From positions 682,001-746,000 of the forward strand of contig CAVZOY010000001.1 of the NCBI GenBank assembly GCA_963777095.1: DNA of 64,000 nucleotides, in the 5' to 3' direction. The translations under genes were made by a program, and so were the position numbers. This stretch comes from CAVZOY01 sp963777095. GTDB taxonomy: Bacteria > Actinomycetota > Actinomycetes > Mycobacteriales > Geodermatophilaceae. Below the pieces are notes generated by a model. That model made no database searches and was not told the origin of the DNA. It worked only from the letters and a program-made list of their open reading frames with translations. Positions 1 to 8,537 of this stretch are shown here, in pieces (the first letter of the stretch is position 1; each line of letters opens with the position of its first letter).

Positions 1-1
1 G

Positions 2-1168
2 GTCGACCAGGGTCTCGTCCGCCGGGCGCTCGACGGCTCGGACCGGTTCACGACCCTCCAGGTGGTGCGCGAGCTGGCCGACGGAGGTGCTCGAGGACCG
101 GGGCGAGGAGCCGGCGGTGTGGCGGCGGGCCGCCGAGCGGCTGGCCACGCTCGCCGAGCGGACCGCTCCCCTGCTGCTCACCGAGCACCCGGCCGGGCAC
201 CTCGACCGGCTCCAGGCCGAGCACGACAACATCCGGGCCGCCCTGGCGTGGGCCACCGAGCAGGACCCGCTGCTCGCGGCGCGCCATCGCGGCGCCGATG
301 TGGCGCTTCTGGCAGATGCGTGGCTACCTCCGGGAGGGTCGCGCCGCCCTGGAGGCCGTCCGCGACCGGCTGCCGGACGACGCGGTCGACGCCCGCTTCG
401 ACGTCCTCACCGCGATCGGCGGCGTGGCCTACTGGCAGCGCGACCTGGCGGCCGGCGAGGCCGCCTACGGCGCGGCCCTCGCCCTGGCCGAGGGCACCGG
501 CAACCGGGCGGCGACCGCCGAGGCGCTCTTCAACCTGGCCTTCCCCGTGTGGCAGCAGGGTCGCCTCGGCGGAGGCCGCCGACCTGGCCACGCGCAGCGG
601 TGATCTCTTCGCGGAGCTCGGCGACGACGACGGGACGGGGCGCGTGCTGTGGCTGCGCGGCGACCTGGCGCTGCTGATGGGCTACCTGGCCGAGGCCGAG
701 CGGCTGCAGCGCGAGTCGGTGGCGCGCCACCGCGGCGGCCCGAACGCCTTCCAGCTCGGCTGGTCGCTGCGCATGCTCGGCCGGACGGTGCTTCTCCAGG
801 GCCGCGCCGAGGAGGCGCGGACGATCCTCGACGAGAGCCTGCGGCTGTTCGCGCCGTCCGGTGACGTGTCGGCGCTCGTGCTGCACGTCGCGGACTTCGC
901 GATGCTGGCGGGGCTCGAGGGCGACGTCGAGCGGCAGGTCCGGCTGGTCGGCGCCATGCGCCGGATCAAGGAGCTGACCGGCACCGAGCTGGTCGACCAC
1001 CCGGTCAACGAGGTGCCCGGGATCGACCGGACGCTGGCGGACCTGGGAGCCGACGCCGAGCGGCTGCTCGCGGAGGGCGCCGCGATGACCGACGACGAGG
1101 TCGTGCGGTACGCCCTGCGGGAGCAGGTCTCCGCCGGTTCCGGATCGCAGGGCACCATCGGGGCGTGA
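2..1168 (+). CDS. AfsR/SARP-like ATPase regulator, C-terminal TPR part (5' truncated, frame-broken)
   Basis: This is the C-terminal part of a large signal-transduction ATPase regulator; the P-loop and any DNA-binding or cyclase domain lie upstream of the window. What is visible is the linker typical of this family (HLDRLQAEHDNIRAALAW) followed by TPR-like helical repeats up to the stop. The protein is readable only by changing frame near positions 80, 290 and 560: each segment joins smoothly to the next and each break lies in a GC run. The gene could be intact with sequencing errors, or a pseudogene. Its stop overlaps the GTG of the CrtA-like gene (GTGA). The 8.5-11.2 kb gene belongs to the same broad family. 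Confidence 0.7.
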   Translation, partial: VDQGLVRRALDGSDRFTTLQVVRELADGGARGPGRGAGGVAAGRRAAGHARRADRSPAAHRAPGRAPRPAPGRARQHPGRPGVGHRAGPAARGAPSRRRCGASGRCVATSGRVAPPWRPSATGCRTTRSTPASTSSPRSAAWPTGSATWRPARPPTARPSPWPRAPATGRRPPRRSSTWPSPCGSRVASAEAADLATRSGDLFAELGDDDGTGRVLWLRGDLALLMGYLAEAERLQRESVARHRGGPNAFQLGWSLRMLGRTVLLQGRAEEARTILDESLRLFAPSGDVSALVLHVADFAMLAGLEGDVERQVRLVGAMRRIKELTGTELVDHPVNEVPGIDRTLADLGADAERLLAEGAAMTDDEVVRYALREQVSAGSGSQGTIGA

Positions 1169-1857
1169 CCCCGCTCGTGACCCTGCACCTGTGGGGCGTT
1201 CCGCCGCGCGCGATCCCGCGTGCCGTGCTGCACATGGCGACCGACCGGCCGCGGTTGCGCCGCACGCCGGGCCTGCGGTTCGCCAAGCTGCTGGGCACCG
1301 GCAGCGGCCGCACCTTCACCGTCCGGGACGCCGACCCGCTCCGCTGGGGCCTGCTCGCGGTCTGGGACGACGACGCCGCGGCGACCGCGTTCGAGCGCGG
1401 TCCGCTGCCGGCAGCCTGGCGGCGCTTCGCCGACGAGGAGTGGGTCGCCCGCCTCGAGCCGCTGGCGACGCGGGGGCTGTGGTCGCGACGGGAGCCGTTC
1501 GGCCGGCCGGAGCCGAAGCCGTGGTCCGGGCCGGTCGCCGCGGTGACCCGGGCGCGGCTGGTCCTCCGGCGGGCGGCGACGTTCTGGGCCGCCGTCCCGC
1601 CCGTCTCGGCCGACCTGCACCGGGCGCCCGGCCTGCGGCTGGCGCTGGGCATCGGCGAGGCGCCGATCGGCCTGCAGGGCACCTTCAGCGTCTGGGACTC
1701 GACGTCGGCGCTCAACGCCTTCGCCTACCGCGGCGCACCGCACGCCGCGGTGATCGAGCGGACGCGCCGCGAGGGCTGGTACGCCGAGGAGCTGTTCGCC
1801 CGGTTCGCCGTCCGGTCGGCGTCGGGCACGGTCGCCGGGGTCGATCCGCTGCCCTGA
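1165..1857 (+). CDS. CrtA-like (spheroidene monooxygenase family) protein
   Basis: 230 residues resembling spheroidene monooxygenase CrtA from end to end. Recognisable blocks are PGLRFAKLLGTG near residue 35, a WSRREPF block near 105, GIGEAPIGLQGTFSVWD near 165, and EGWYAEELFARF near 205. The family is heme-binding and oxygenates carotenoids in purple bacteria. Actinobacterial homologues usually stand alone without crt neighbours, so substrate and activity here are unknown. The GTG start overlaps the stop of the upstream regulator, which suggests translational coupling. No carotenoid genes occur in the window, so I do not transfer the name crtA. Confidence 0.75.
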   Translation: MTPLVTLHLWGVPPRAIPRAVLHMATDRPRLRRTPGLRFAKLLGTGSGRTFTVRDADPLRWGLLAVWDDDAAATAFERGPLPAAWRRFADEEWVARLEPLATRGLWSRREPFGRPEPKPWSGPVAAVTRARLVLRRAATFWAAVPPVSADLHRAPGLRLALGIGEAPIGLQGTFSVWDSTSALNAFAYRGAPHAAVIERTRREGWYAEELFARFAVRSASGTVAGVDPLP

Positions 1858-1902
1858 GGGGCTCGCCGAACGCCGCGCCGGGCCGCCGGGGAGGATGACC
1901 CG

Positions 1903-3622
1903 GTGACCCGAGCGACCGACGAGCCGGAGGGCGGCAGCTTCGCCGACCTCGGACTGCGCGACGAGCTGCTGACCACGCTGTCCGGCCTCGGCTACGAGGA
2001 GCCCACCCCCATCCAGCGCGAGGCCGTCCCGCCGCTGGTCGAGGGCCGCGACCTGCAGGGGCAGGCCGCCACCGGCACCGGTAAGACGGCGGCCTACGCG
2101 CTGCCGATCCTCCAGCGGCTGCCGGGCGGACGGCGGGGGCCGGAACCGTCGGCGCTGGTGCTCGTGCCCACCCGCGAGCTCTGCATCCAGGTGTCCGAGG
2201 CCCTCTACCGCTACGGCAAGGAGCTCGGTGCCCGGGTCGTGCCGGTCTACGGCGGTCAGCCGATCGGCCGCCAGCTGCGCGCGCTCGACGCCGGGGCCGA
2301 CGTCGTCGTCGCCACCCCCGGGCGGGCGCTGGACCACCTGCAGCGCGGCACGCTGCGCCTGGGCAGCGTCGGCACCGTCGTCCTCGACGAGTCCGACGAG
2401 ATGCTCGACATGGGCTTCGCCGAGGACATCGAGGCGATCCTCGACGAGACGCCCGAGGACCGGCAGACCGTCCTGTTCTCCGCGACCATGCCGCGGCGGC
2501 TCGACGCCCTGGCCCGGCAGTACCTGCGCGACCCCGTGCGCCTGCAGATCGCCCGGCCCAGCGCCGAGGCCGGCGTCGCGCCGCAGGTGCGGCAGACCGC
2601 CTACATCGTCCCGCGGGCGGCCAAGCCCGCGGCGCTCGGGCGGGTGCTGGACCTGGAGGCGCCCACCGCGGCGATCGTCTTCTGCCGCACCCGGGACGAG
2701 GTGGACTCGCTCACCGAGACGCTCAACGCCCGCGGCTACCGCGCCGAGGCGCTGCACGGCGGGATGAGCCAGGAGCAGCGCGACCGCGTGATGGGCCGGC
2801 TGCGCGGCGGGACGGCGGAGCTGCTGGTCGCCACCGACGTCGCGGCCCGCGGGCTGGACGTCGAGCAGCTCACCCACGTCGTCAACTACGACATCCCCGC
2901 GGCCCCGGAGACGTACGTGCACCGCATCGGCCGGGTCGGCCGGGCGGGGCGGGAGGGCGTGGCGATCACGCTCGTCGAGCCCCGCGGGCACCGCATGCTC
3001 AAGACGATCGAGCGGGTCGCCAAGGCGCCGATCCACGTCGAGAAGCTGCCCACGGTGGCCGACCTGCGCGCCCGCCGGCTCGAGCTCACCCGGGCGGCGC
3101 TGCGGGAGAGCCTGCTGGAGGACGAGGTCGACCTCGACCGGTTCCGCGCGGTCGTCGACGCACTCACCGACGAGTTCGACGTCGTCGACGTGGCCCTGGC
3201 GGCGGTCAAGCTCGCGCACGAGGCCGGCGGTCCGGCCGACGACGACGAGGAGATCCCCGACGTGCGGATCCCCTCGGACAGCGGCCGCCCGGCTGCGCGA
3301 CGGCGGCCGGGACGCCGGCCGCGGCCCGCGCCGCGACGGACCGGGCCGCGACCGTCCCCGCCGCTCGGGCGGCGGCGACACGACCCGGCTCTACATCGGC
3401 CTGGGCCGCAGCGCCGGCGTCCGTCCCGGGGATCTCGTCGGCGCCATCACGGGCGAGGCGGGGCTGAGCGGGCGCGACATCGGCGCCATCGAGATCGCCC
3501 AGCGGTTCTCGCTCGTGGAGGTGCCGTCGCCCGCCGCGGACGACGTCATGGCGGCCCTGCGCTCCTCGACGATCAAGGGACGACGGCCCACCGTGCGCCT
3601 CGACCGCGGCTTCGACGGCTGA
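1903..3622 (+). CDS. DEAD-box ATP-dependent RNA helicase with DbpA-type RNA-binding domain (frame break)
   Basis: A cytoplasmic RNA helicase of the DeaD/CsdA type, expected to unwind structured RNA in ribosome assembly or cold adaptation. Motifs in order: Q motif PTPIQ, motif I ATGTGKT, Ia PTRELC, TPGR, motif II DESD, SAT, ATDVAARGLDV and HRIGRVGRAGR. After about residue 455 the reading frame breaks near 3285-3300. The next frame then gives an RG-rich linker and a DbpA-type RNA-binding domain (RLYIGLGRSAGVRPGD) ending at the TGA at 3620-3622. The GTG at 1903 is chosen because the nearby ATG at 1895 reads straight into a stop. Motif II has Ser in place of the usual Ala. Confidence 0.88.
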
Positions 3623-3634
3623 CCTGCACTCGGC

Positions 3635-4535
3635 TCACGGCGCGGTCGCCGCGTCGTGCCCGTGGTCGGCGGCGTAGGCGGCGCAGACCTCGCGGGCCGA
3701 CCCGCCGACCCCGAGGAAGATCCGGTCGATGACCCGCAGGTAGTCCTCGGCGGCCAGCGTCAGGAGGCCGCCCGCGTAGCGGAGGTCCGGGTCGGCGGAC
3801 GCCCGCGCCTCGTCGGCCAGCTCGAGGGTCACCGAGAACATGGCCGGCAGGGAGGCCTCGGGATCCCGGTCCTGGAAGAAGTAGGTCTCGGAGTACTGGG
3901 TGAGGTCGGCCCTGAGCTGCGCGACGACGTTCGACAGGTCGAGCAGCAGCCCCGGAGCGATCGACGAGTCCCCGCCGCGCAGCAGCTCACGGGTGCCGCG
4001 CCGCCTTCAGGTGCGCCAGCCGGACGGCCAGCGACCGGCGCCGGGTGATCGCCGGATAGACCTCCAGCACCCAGGAGACGGCAGCCGTGATGAGGCCGAA
4101 GCCGATCAGCGACTCGATCGGCACGGCGATCCGCATCCAGGTGTCGACGGCCGCGATGTCACCGACCCCGAGCGTCCCCAGCGTGACCGCCGACAGGTAC
4201 AGGGCGTCGGACAGTCCGTCGTGCGAGGCCGGGTCCAGCCCGGTGCTGTACAGGAATCCGGTCTCCAGGTGCGGCCAGTAGACCAGCGCCCAGCCGAGCA
4301 GGATCATCGCCAGCCAGACGAAGACCACGGCCACCATGGCCAGCGGCCCCGACAGGTGGTGCAGCCACCGGCGGCGCCGTCCGCTCCGGCCGATCATCCA
4401 GACGCCGGCCATGAGCCGCCGCGTCAGCCCGCCGCGCCCGCCGGGGTGCCAGATGGTGGAGAAGATGTCGCGGAGCGCGACCAGGACCAGCACCGCGCCG
4501 GCAGCCGTCACGACCCAGCCGAGGACTCCGCTCAC
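3635..4535 (-). CDS. two-TM potassium channel family protein (frame break)
   Basis: An inner-membrane ion channel of the Ion_trans_2 type. Visible are a first membrane segment (residues 4-22), a basic loop, a second segment (63-86), a pore helix and the selectivity-filter sequence TLGVGD at 121-126, then a last segment (138-157). The frame ends early near 3987. Shifting by one base at about 3990-4000 extends the cytoplasmic tail through GLLLDLSNVVAQLRADL to the stop at 3635. This tail is a helical domain of about 120 residues. The filter departs from the classical TVGYGD, so K+ selectivity is inferred. The gene is convergent with the helicase, with 12 bases between their stops. Confidence 0.75.
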
Positions 4536-4577
4536 CCGTGGAGCGTGCCATCGGCCCCCACCGGCGCGGGCGGCCGG

Positions 4578-5330
4578 TCAGCGCAGCGACCAGCGCACCT
4601 CCGCGGTGACCGTCACGGCGGCCGAGCCCGGCTCGAGCGCCATCGCGCGACCCCCGGCCGCCGCCTCGTCGGCCGCGTACGGCAGCGGCGCCGGCGTGGA
4701 CACGTTCTCGCGCACCCACAGCACCTCGCCGAGCTCCCGGTCGACCAGCTCCGCGTACTGCTGCGCGCGCCGCCGCGCGTCGGCGAACGCCGCGGAGCGG
4801 GCCTCGGCGCGCACGGCCTCGTCGTCCTCGAGCGCGTACGAGACGCCCTCGATGCGGGCGGCGTCGCCACCGGCGTCGGCGACCGACGCGATGACCGCGC
4901 CGGCGGCGCCGATGTCGCGCAGGGTGACCGAGAGGTCGTGCCGGGCGGTGTACCCGGTGATGCGCTCGCCCTCGTCGCCGTAGCGGGGGTACACGGAGAC
5001 GTTCGCCGTCTGGACGTCGGCCTTCGGCACGTCCGCGTCGGCCAGCGCCGCGATCACCCCTCGGGCCGCGTCGTCCGCGCCGGAGAGCGCGTCGTCGACG
5101 CCGTCGGCGGTCACCTCGACCCCGACGGTGAACCGCAGGACGTCGGGGGTGCCGGTCGCCGTCCCGACGCCGCCGACCTCGACGCCGGTCGCCACCGCGG
5201 GAGTCTCGGGGGCCGGATCCTCGGGAGCCGCGCGGACGGCGTCGGGGCGGAGGACGAGGACCAGTGCGGCCGCCACCCCGAGGACGGAGACGGCGGCGAG
5301 CAGGACGCGGATCGGGCGGGACGCGGGCAC
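4578..5330 (-). CDS. SIMPL-domain (DUF541/YggE-like) secreted protein
   Basis: 250 residues. An N-terminal hydrophobic segment (about residues 8-28) acts as signal or anchor and is followed by a short Pro/Glu/Ala linker. The rest is a SIMPL domain: it opens with GVGTATGTPDVLRFTVGVE, contains the NVSVYPRY block typical of YggE relatives, and ends with VTVTAEVRWSL. Family members are extracytoplasmic and poorly understood (oxidative stress, envelope or protein interaction roles). GTG 5330 was chosen because GGAGG precedes it by a normal spacing and the signal segment follows directly. Reading on upstream in the same frame has no coding character. Confidence 0.8.
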   Translation of the reverse strand: MPASRPIRVLLAAVSVLGVAAALVLVLRPDAVRAAPEDPAPETPAVATGVEVGGVGTATGTPDVLRFTVGVEVTADGVDDALSGADDAARGVIAALADADVPKADVQTANVSVYPRYGDEGERITGYTARHDLSVTLRDIGAAGAVIASVADAGGDAARIEGVSYALEDDEAVRAEARSAAFADARRRAQQYAELVDRELGEVLWVRENVSTPAPLPYAADEAAAGGRAMALEPGSAAVTVTAEVRWSLR

Positions 5331-5410
5331 GGGGACCTCCGGGAGGTGGGGACCTGTGCCGGGACGACGGGTCGACGGCGCCGGTCGGTTCCACCGTGGG
5401 AGCGCGTCTG

Positions 5411-6202
5411 TCAGCCGGCGCGGTAGAACTCCGCCAGTGCGGGCGCGAGGGAGGCGACCGGCACCTCGTGGAAGCCGCCGTCGAGCCGCACCCACTCCCC
5501 CGCGGGCAGCGCCGCCGCCACGGGCTCGACGCTCTGCCCGAGCCACCCGGCGGTGCCGCTGCTCGTGACGGCCAGCACGGGCACGCGCACCGACGCCAGC
5601 AGCTCGTCCGGCAGCGAGTGGTCGTCGCCGCCGAGGGCGAGTCCGTCGTGGACCAGGGTCGGGGCCAGCGCGCAGAGCGACGCCCACATCGGGTCGCCGC
5701 GGAAGCCCTGCACCATGGCCTCGGGCAGGCCGATCACCTGCGTCTGGAAGTAGGCGACCAACCCGTCGCGGTCGCCGGCGTCGACGTAGCGCTGGAGCGT
5801 GGCGATGTAGTTCGCGGGCGGCGGCGGCGAACCCTCGACGCGGTACGGCGGCTCGAACACCGAGAAGCGCTCGACCGGCAGCCCGGCCGCGACGGCGCGC
5901 AGCAGCAGCGCGGCGCCCGAGGAGACGCCGTGGGCGTACACCGGTCCGCCGCCGGCGGCCGCGACCACCGCGGCCAGGTCCTCGAACTCCCGCTCCACGG
6001 CGTAGGGCTCGGTGTTGCCGCTGTCGCCCCGGCCGCGGCGGTCGTACGAGACGCCGGTGAACCCCTGCTCGGCCAGCGCGCCGGCCAACTCCGCCCACGT
6101 GTTCCGGTCGTTGAACGCCCCGCCCACGATCACCGCGAGCGGCCCGCTCCCCCAGCTGTCGTAGGCGATCGCCGTGCCGTCGGCCGAGGTGGCCTTCTCC
6201 AT
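5411..6202 (-). CDS. alpha/beta hydrolase
   Basis: 263 residues with an alpha/beta-hydrolase fold. The GGAFNDRNTW oxyanion-hole region is near residue 27, SYDRRGRGDSG near 53, the nucleophile elbow GVSSG has Ser95, and the likely catalytic His lies in GGFHEVP near the end. It has no signal peptide and is presumably a cytoplasmic esterase or similar enzyme of unknown substrate. ATG 6202 is preferred over further upstream starts because AGGAGG lies just before it, and because the upstream extension would run through the inverted repeat at 6223-6297. The patatin gene lies upstream on the same strand, 99 bases away. Confidence 0.85.
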   Translation of the reverse strand: MEKATSADGTAIAYDSWGSGPLAVIVGGAFNDRNTWAELAGALAEQGFTGVSYDRRGRGDSGNTEPYAVEREFEDLAAVVAAAGGGPVYAHGVSSGAALLLRAVAAGLPVERFSVFEPPYRVEGSPPPPANYIATLQRYVDAGDRDGLVAYFQTQVIGLPEAMVQGFRGDPMWASLCALAPTLVHDGLALGGDDHSLPDELLASVRVPVLAVTSSGTAGWLGQSVEPVAAALPAGEWVRLDGGFHEVPVASLAPALAEFYRAG

Positions 6203-6222
6203 GTCGTCCTCCTGTTGTCCGT

Positions 6223-6297
6223 CGCACTCTTGCGGTCGTGTTCGCACCTCTGCGGTCGTGCATCGGCGCAAGACAGGCAACAGGACCGCAAGAGTGC
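6223..6297. repeat. 14-bp inverted repeat with a third imperfect copy
   Basis: GCACTCTTGCGGTC at 6224-6237 is repeated exactly in inverted orientation at 6284-6297. A further imperfect direct copy (CGCACCTCTGCGGTCGTG) lies at about 6244-6260. The element fills the gap between the patatin stop and the hydrolase start on the minus strand. It could be an interspersed REP-like element, an operator, or an inefficient terminator; the 46-base loop argues against a simple rho-independent terminator. A related half-site, CAAGAGTGC, appears upstream of the flavohemoglobin gene near 16005. Confidence 0.6.
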
Positions 6298-6301
6298 CCG
6301 C

Positions 6302-7169
6302 TCACGCCGCCGTCCCCGGCAGCAGGCCGCGTTCGGCGCACCAGGCCCGGGCGTCACGCACGCCGGCGTCCACCTGCTGCCGGAAGCGCCTCGGCGCGGA
6401 AGTTGAACAGGTAGTGCAGCGGCACCTCCGCCTGCAGCATCCGCACCTCGACGTGCCGGCCGTACGCGCCGGGCTCCCCGCGGGCGACCGCGGCGTTGCT
6501 GCGCTCGATCCGGTCGAGGTCGGCGCGCAGCCGGCTGTTCGCGGCGAGCTCGAAGACGCCGAAGTACTCGCCCAGCGGGCCGTTGCGCCAGCGCCCGGCG
6601 GTGCTCGTCGTCCAGATGATCCAGAGCTCGTCGGCACCGCGCGCGATCGCGTGCTCCAGGTTGGCGGCGCCGGCCTGGACGGCGTCGACGTAGACGTGCC
6701 CGTCGATCTCGACCGGCGGGAAGAAGATCGGCAGCGCGCCGGCCGCCTCGAGCATCCGCTCGCTCATGCCCGCCGGCGGGACGACGACGGCGCGCTGCTC
6801 GGTGAAGTCGTAGACGTTGAAGCTGGCCTCGCGGTCGCTGGCCCGGATCGCGTCCCAGTCCAGCCCCCAGCGGGCGAACACGTTCTTCCGGATCCGCCGG
6901 TAGGTCAGCAGCGACTCGGCGACCGGCAGCCGCAGCAGGGCGCGGCCGTTGAGCGCGATGGCCTTCAACGGGTCGAAGGCCCGCCAGTTGTCGGCGATCC
7001 GCCGTCCGGACATGCCCTGCGTCCACATCGCGAGCGTGAAGCAGGCGGCGCTGGTGCCGTCGGCGTGCTCGAACTCGATGCCGGCCTCGTCGAGCCAGAC
7101 CTGCAGCACCCCTGCCTGATAGGCGATCTTCAGCCCGCCACCGGCCAGGATCAGCGATCGACGGGTCAT
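6302..7169 (-). CDS. patatin-like phospholipase (frame break near 3' end)
   Basis: A patatin-family acyl hydrolase of about 289 residues. The oxyanion-hole motif GGGLKIAYQAG is at residues 10-20, the nucleophile elbow GTSAA has Ser40 (the usual GxSxG ends in Gly, here Ala), and the dyad Asp is probably in VYVDAV. No signal peptide. The frame is lost near 6395, where a one-base shift restores a C-terminus ending AWCAERGLLPGTAA at 6302. It diverges from the DUF1028 gene with only 29 bases between starts, so the two promoters must overlap or transcripts are leaderless. The Ala in the elbow makes activity uncertain. Confidence 0.78.
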
Positions 7170-7198
7170 GCGTCCCCCACCCCCTACTGTCCCGCAGC

Positions 7199-8048
7199 AT
7201 GACGTTCTCCATCGTCGGCCGCAGCCCCGACGGCAGCGCCCTCGGCGTCGCCGTGGCCAGCAAGTTCCTCGCCGCGGGGGCGTACGTGCCGGCCGCGGCG
7301 GCCGACGCCGGAGCTCTCGCCACCCAGGCGCACGTGAACCTCGAGCTCAAGACCCGCGGCCTGGCGATGCTGCGCGAGGGCGTCGGCGCCGCGGAGCTGC
7401 TCGATCGCTTCTTCGGCGACGACCCCGATCGTGCCGAGCGGCAGGCCGGCGTGGTCGACCGGCACGGCGCCGCCGCCACCTTCACCGGCGAGCGCGCCCA
7501 GTCCTGGGCGGGCGGGCGCACCGGTGAGGGACCGGAGGGGTCGTTCGCGGCGCAGGGCAACCTGCTCGCCGGCCCCGAGGTGGTCGACGCCATGGTCGAT
7601 GTCTGGCTGATCGACCGCGGACGAACCGGACCTCGCCCGTCGGCTGGTGGCTGCGCTGGCCGCCGGCCAGGAGAAGGGCGGCGACCCCCGCGGCAAGCAG
7701 GCCGCCGCGGTCCTGGTCGTGTCCGCCGGCGGCGGGCTACGGCGGCCTGAGCGACGTCGTCGTCGACCTGCGCAGCGACGACTCCCCGGAGCCGATCGGC
7801 GAACTTCAGCGGATGCTCGACCTGCACGACCTCTACTTCGGCAGCACGCCGGACGAGGAGCTGCTCGACGTCGACCCCGCGCTCGAGCAGGAGCTCACCC
7901 GGCGCCTCGCCGTCCACCGGCTACGCGGTCCGGCGACCTGCGCCGCGACCTCTACGACTGGATGGGCCGGGAGAACTTCGAGGAGCGCTGGCGCGGCGAC
8001 AAGCTCGACCCCGTCGTCCTCCAGCACCTGCGGGCGACGACGTCCTGA
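7199..8048 (+). CDS. DUF1028 family protein (Ntn-hydrolase-like) with C-terminal extension, several frame breaks
   Basis: The N-terminus MTFSIVGRSPDGSALGVAVASK and the SWAGGRTGEGPEGSFAAQGNLL block are diagnostic of DUF1028, whose members resemble Ntn-hydrolase folds and sometimes carry a peptidoglycan-binding-like tail. Function is not established; a hydrolase is inferred. The frame must be changed near 7620, 7735 and 7925. The later segments (EKGGDPRGKQAAAVLVVSAGGG, then LHDLYFGSTPDEELLDVD, then DLYDWMGRENFEERW) match the expected family order, so this is one gene. It ends 2 bases before the stop of the convergent GNAT gene. Confidence 0.78.
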
Positions 8049-8049
8049 G

Positions 8050-8518
8050 TCAGAGCGGCGACCAGGCGTAGCGGACGTCGGGCTCGCGCTCCTCGTTGCC
8101 CTCGCCGTCGGTCCGCTCGACGGCGACGAAGCCGTGCCTCTCGTAGAAGCGCGCAGCAGCGTGGTTGACCTCGAACGTCCACAGCGAGAGCCCGCTCGGG
8201 AACAGCTCCTTCGCCAATGCGACGAAGCGGTCGCCGAGGCCGCGGCCCCGCCAGTCCGGCTCGAGGTACAGCTGGTCGATCTCGCCCGGGCCGAGCACCA
8301 TCAGCCCGACCACGACGCCCTCGGCGTCGGCGACCCAGGTCTCCCGCTGCGGGACGACGACGTCGCGGAACCAGCGCGCGCACCTCGTCGTCGGTGTGCG
8401 CCCGGCGCACGCTCGGCAGTGCGGCGGCGTACGACCGGAGCCAGACGTCGGCCAGCGCGGCGGCGTCGGCCGCCGTCGCGCGGCGCAGGACCACCTCGTC
8501 GGGCACCGCTGCGGTCAT
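8050..8518 (-). CDS. GNAT-family N-acetyltransferase (frame break)
   Basis: An acetyl-CoA-dependent N-acetyltransferase of about 155 residues. The N-terminal half (VVLRRATAADAAALADVWLRSY) is in one frame. After a slip in the CGCGCGC run at about 8373-8382, the second half continues with WFRDVVVPQRETWVADAEG and GEIDQLYLEPDWRGRGLG, the acetyl-CoA-binding A motif, then FYERHGFVAV. ATG 8518 gives the normal N-terminus for the family. Substrate unknown. It sits immediately downstream of the AfsR-like gene on the same strand. Confidence 0.8.
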
Positions 8519-8537
8519 TGCTCCACCATGGCACGGC

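Noticed and set aside
3280..3300. Programmed ribosomal frameshift in the helicase gene
   Set aside because: No slippery heptamer or downstream structure is evident, and similar breaks occur in many unrelated genes of the window, favouring sequence error.
682..3381. Long antisense ORF of 899 codons opposite the helicase and upstream genes
   Set aside because: Pure Arg/Pro/Gly/His-rich shadow translation typical of high-GC antisense frames; it matches no domain and lies opposite well-supported genes.
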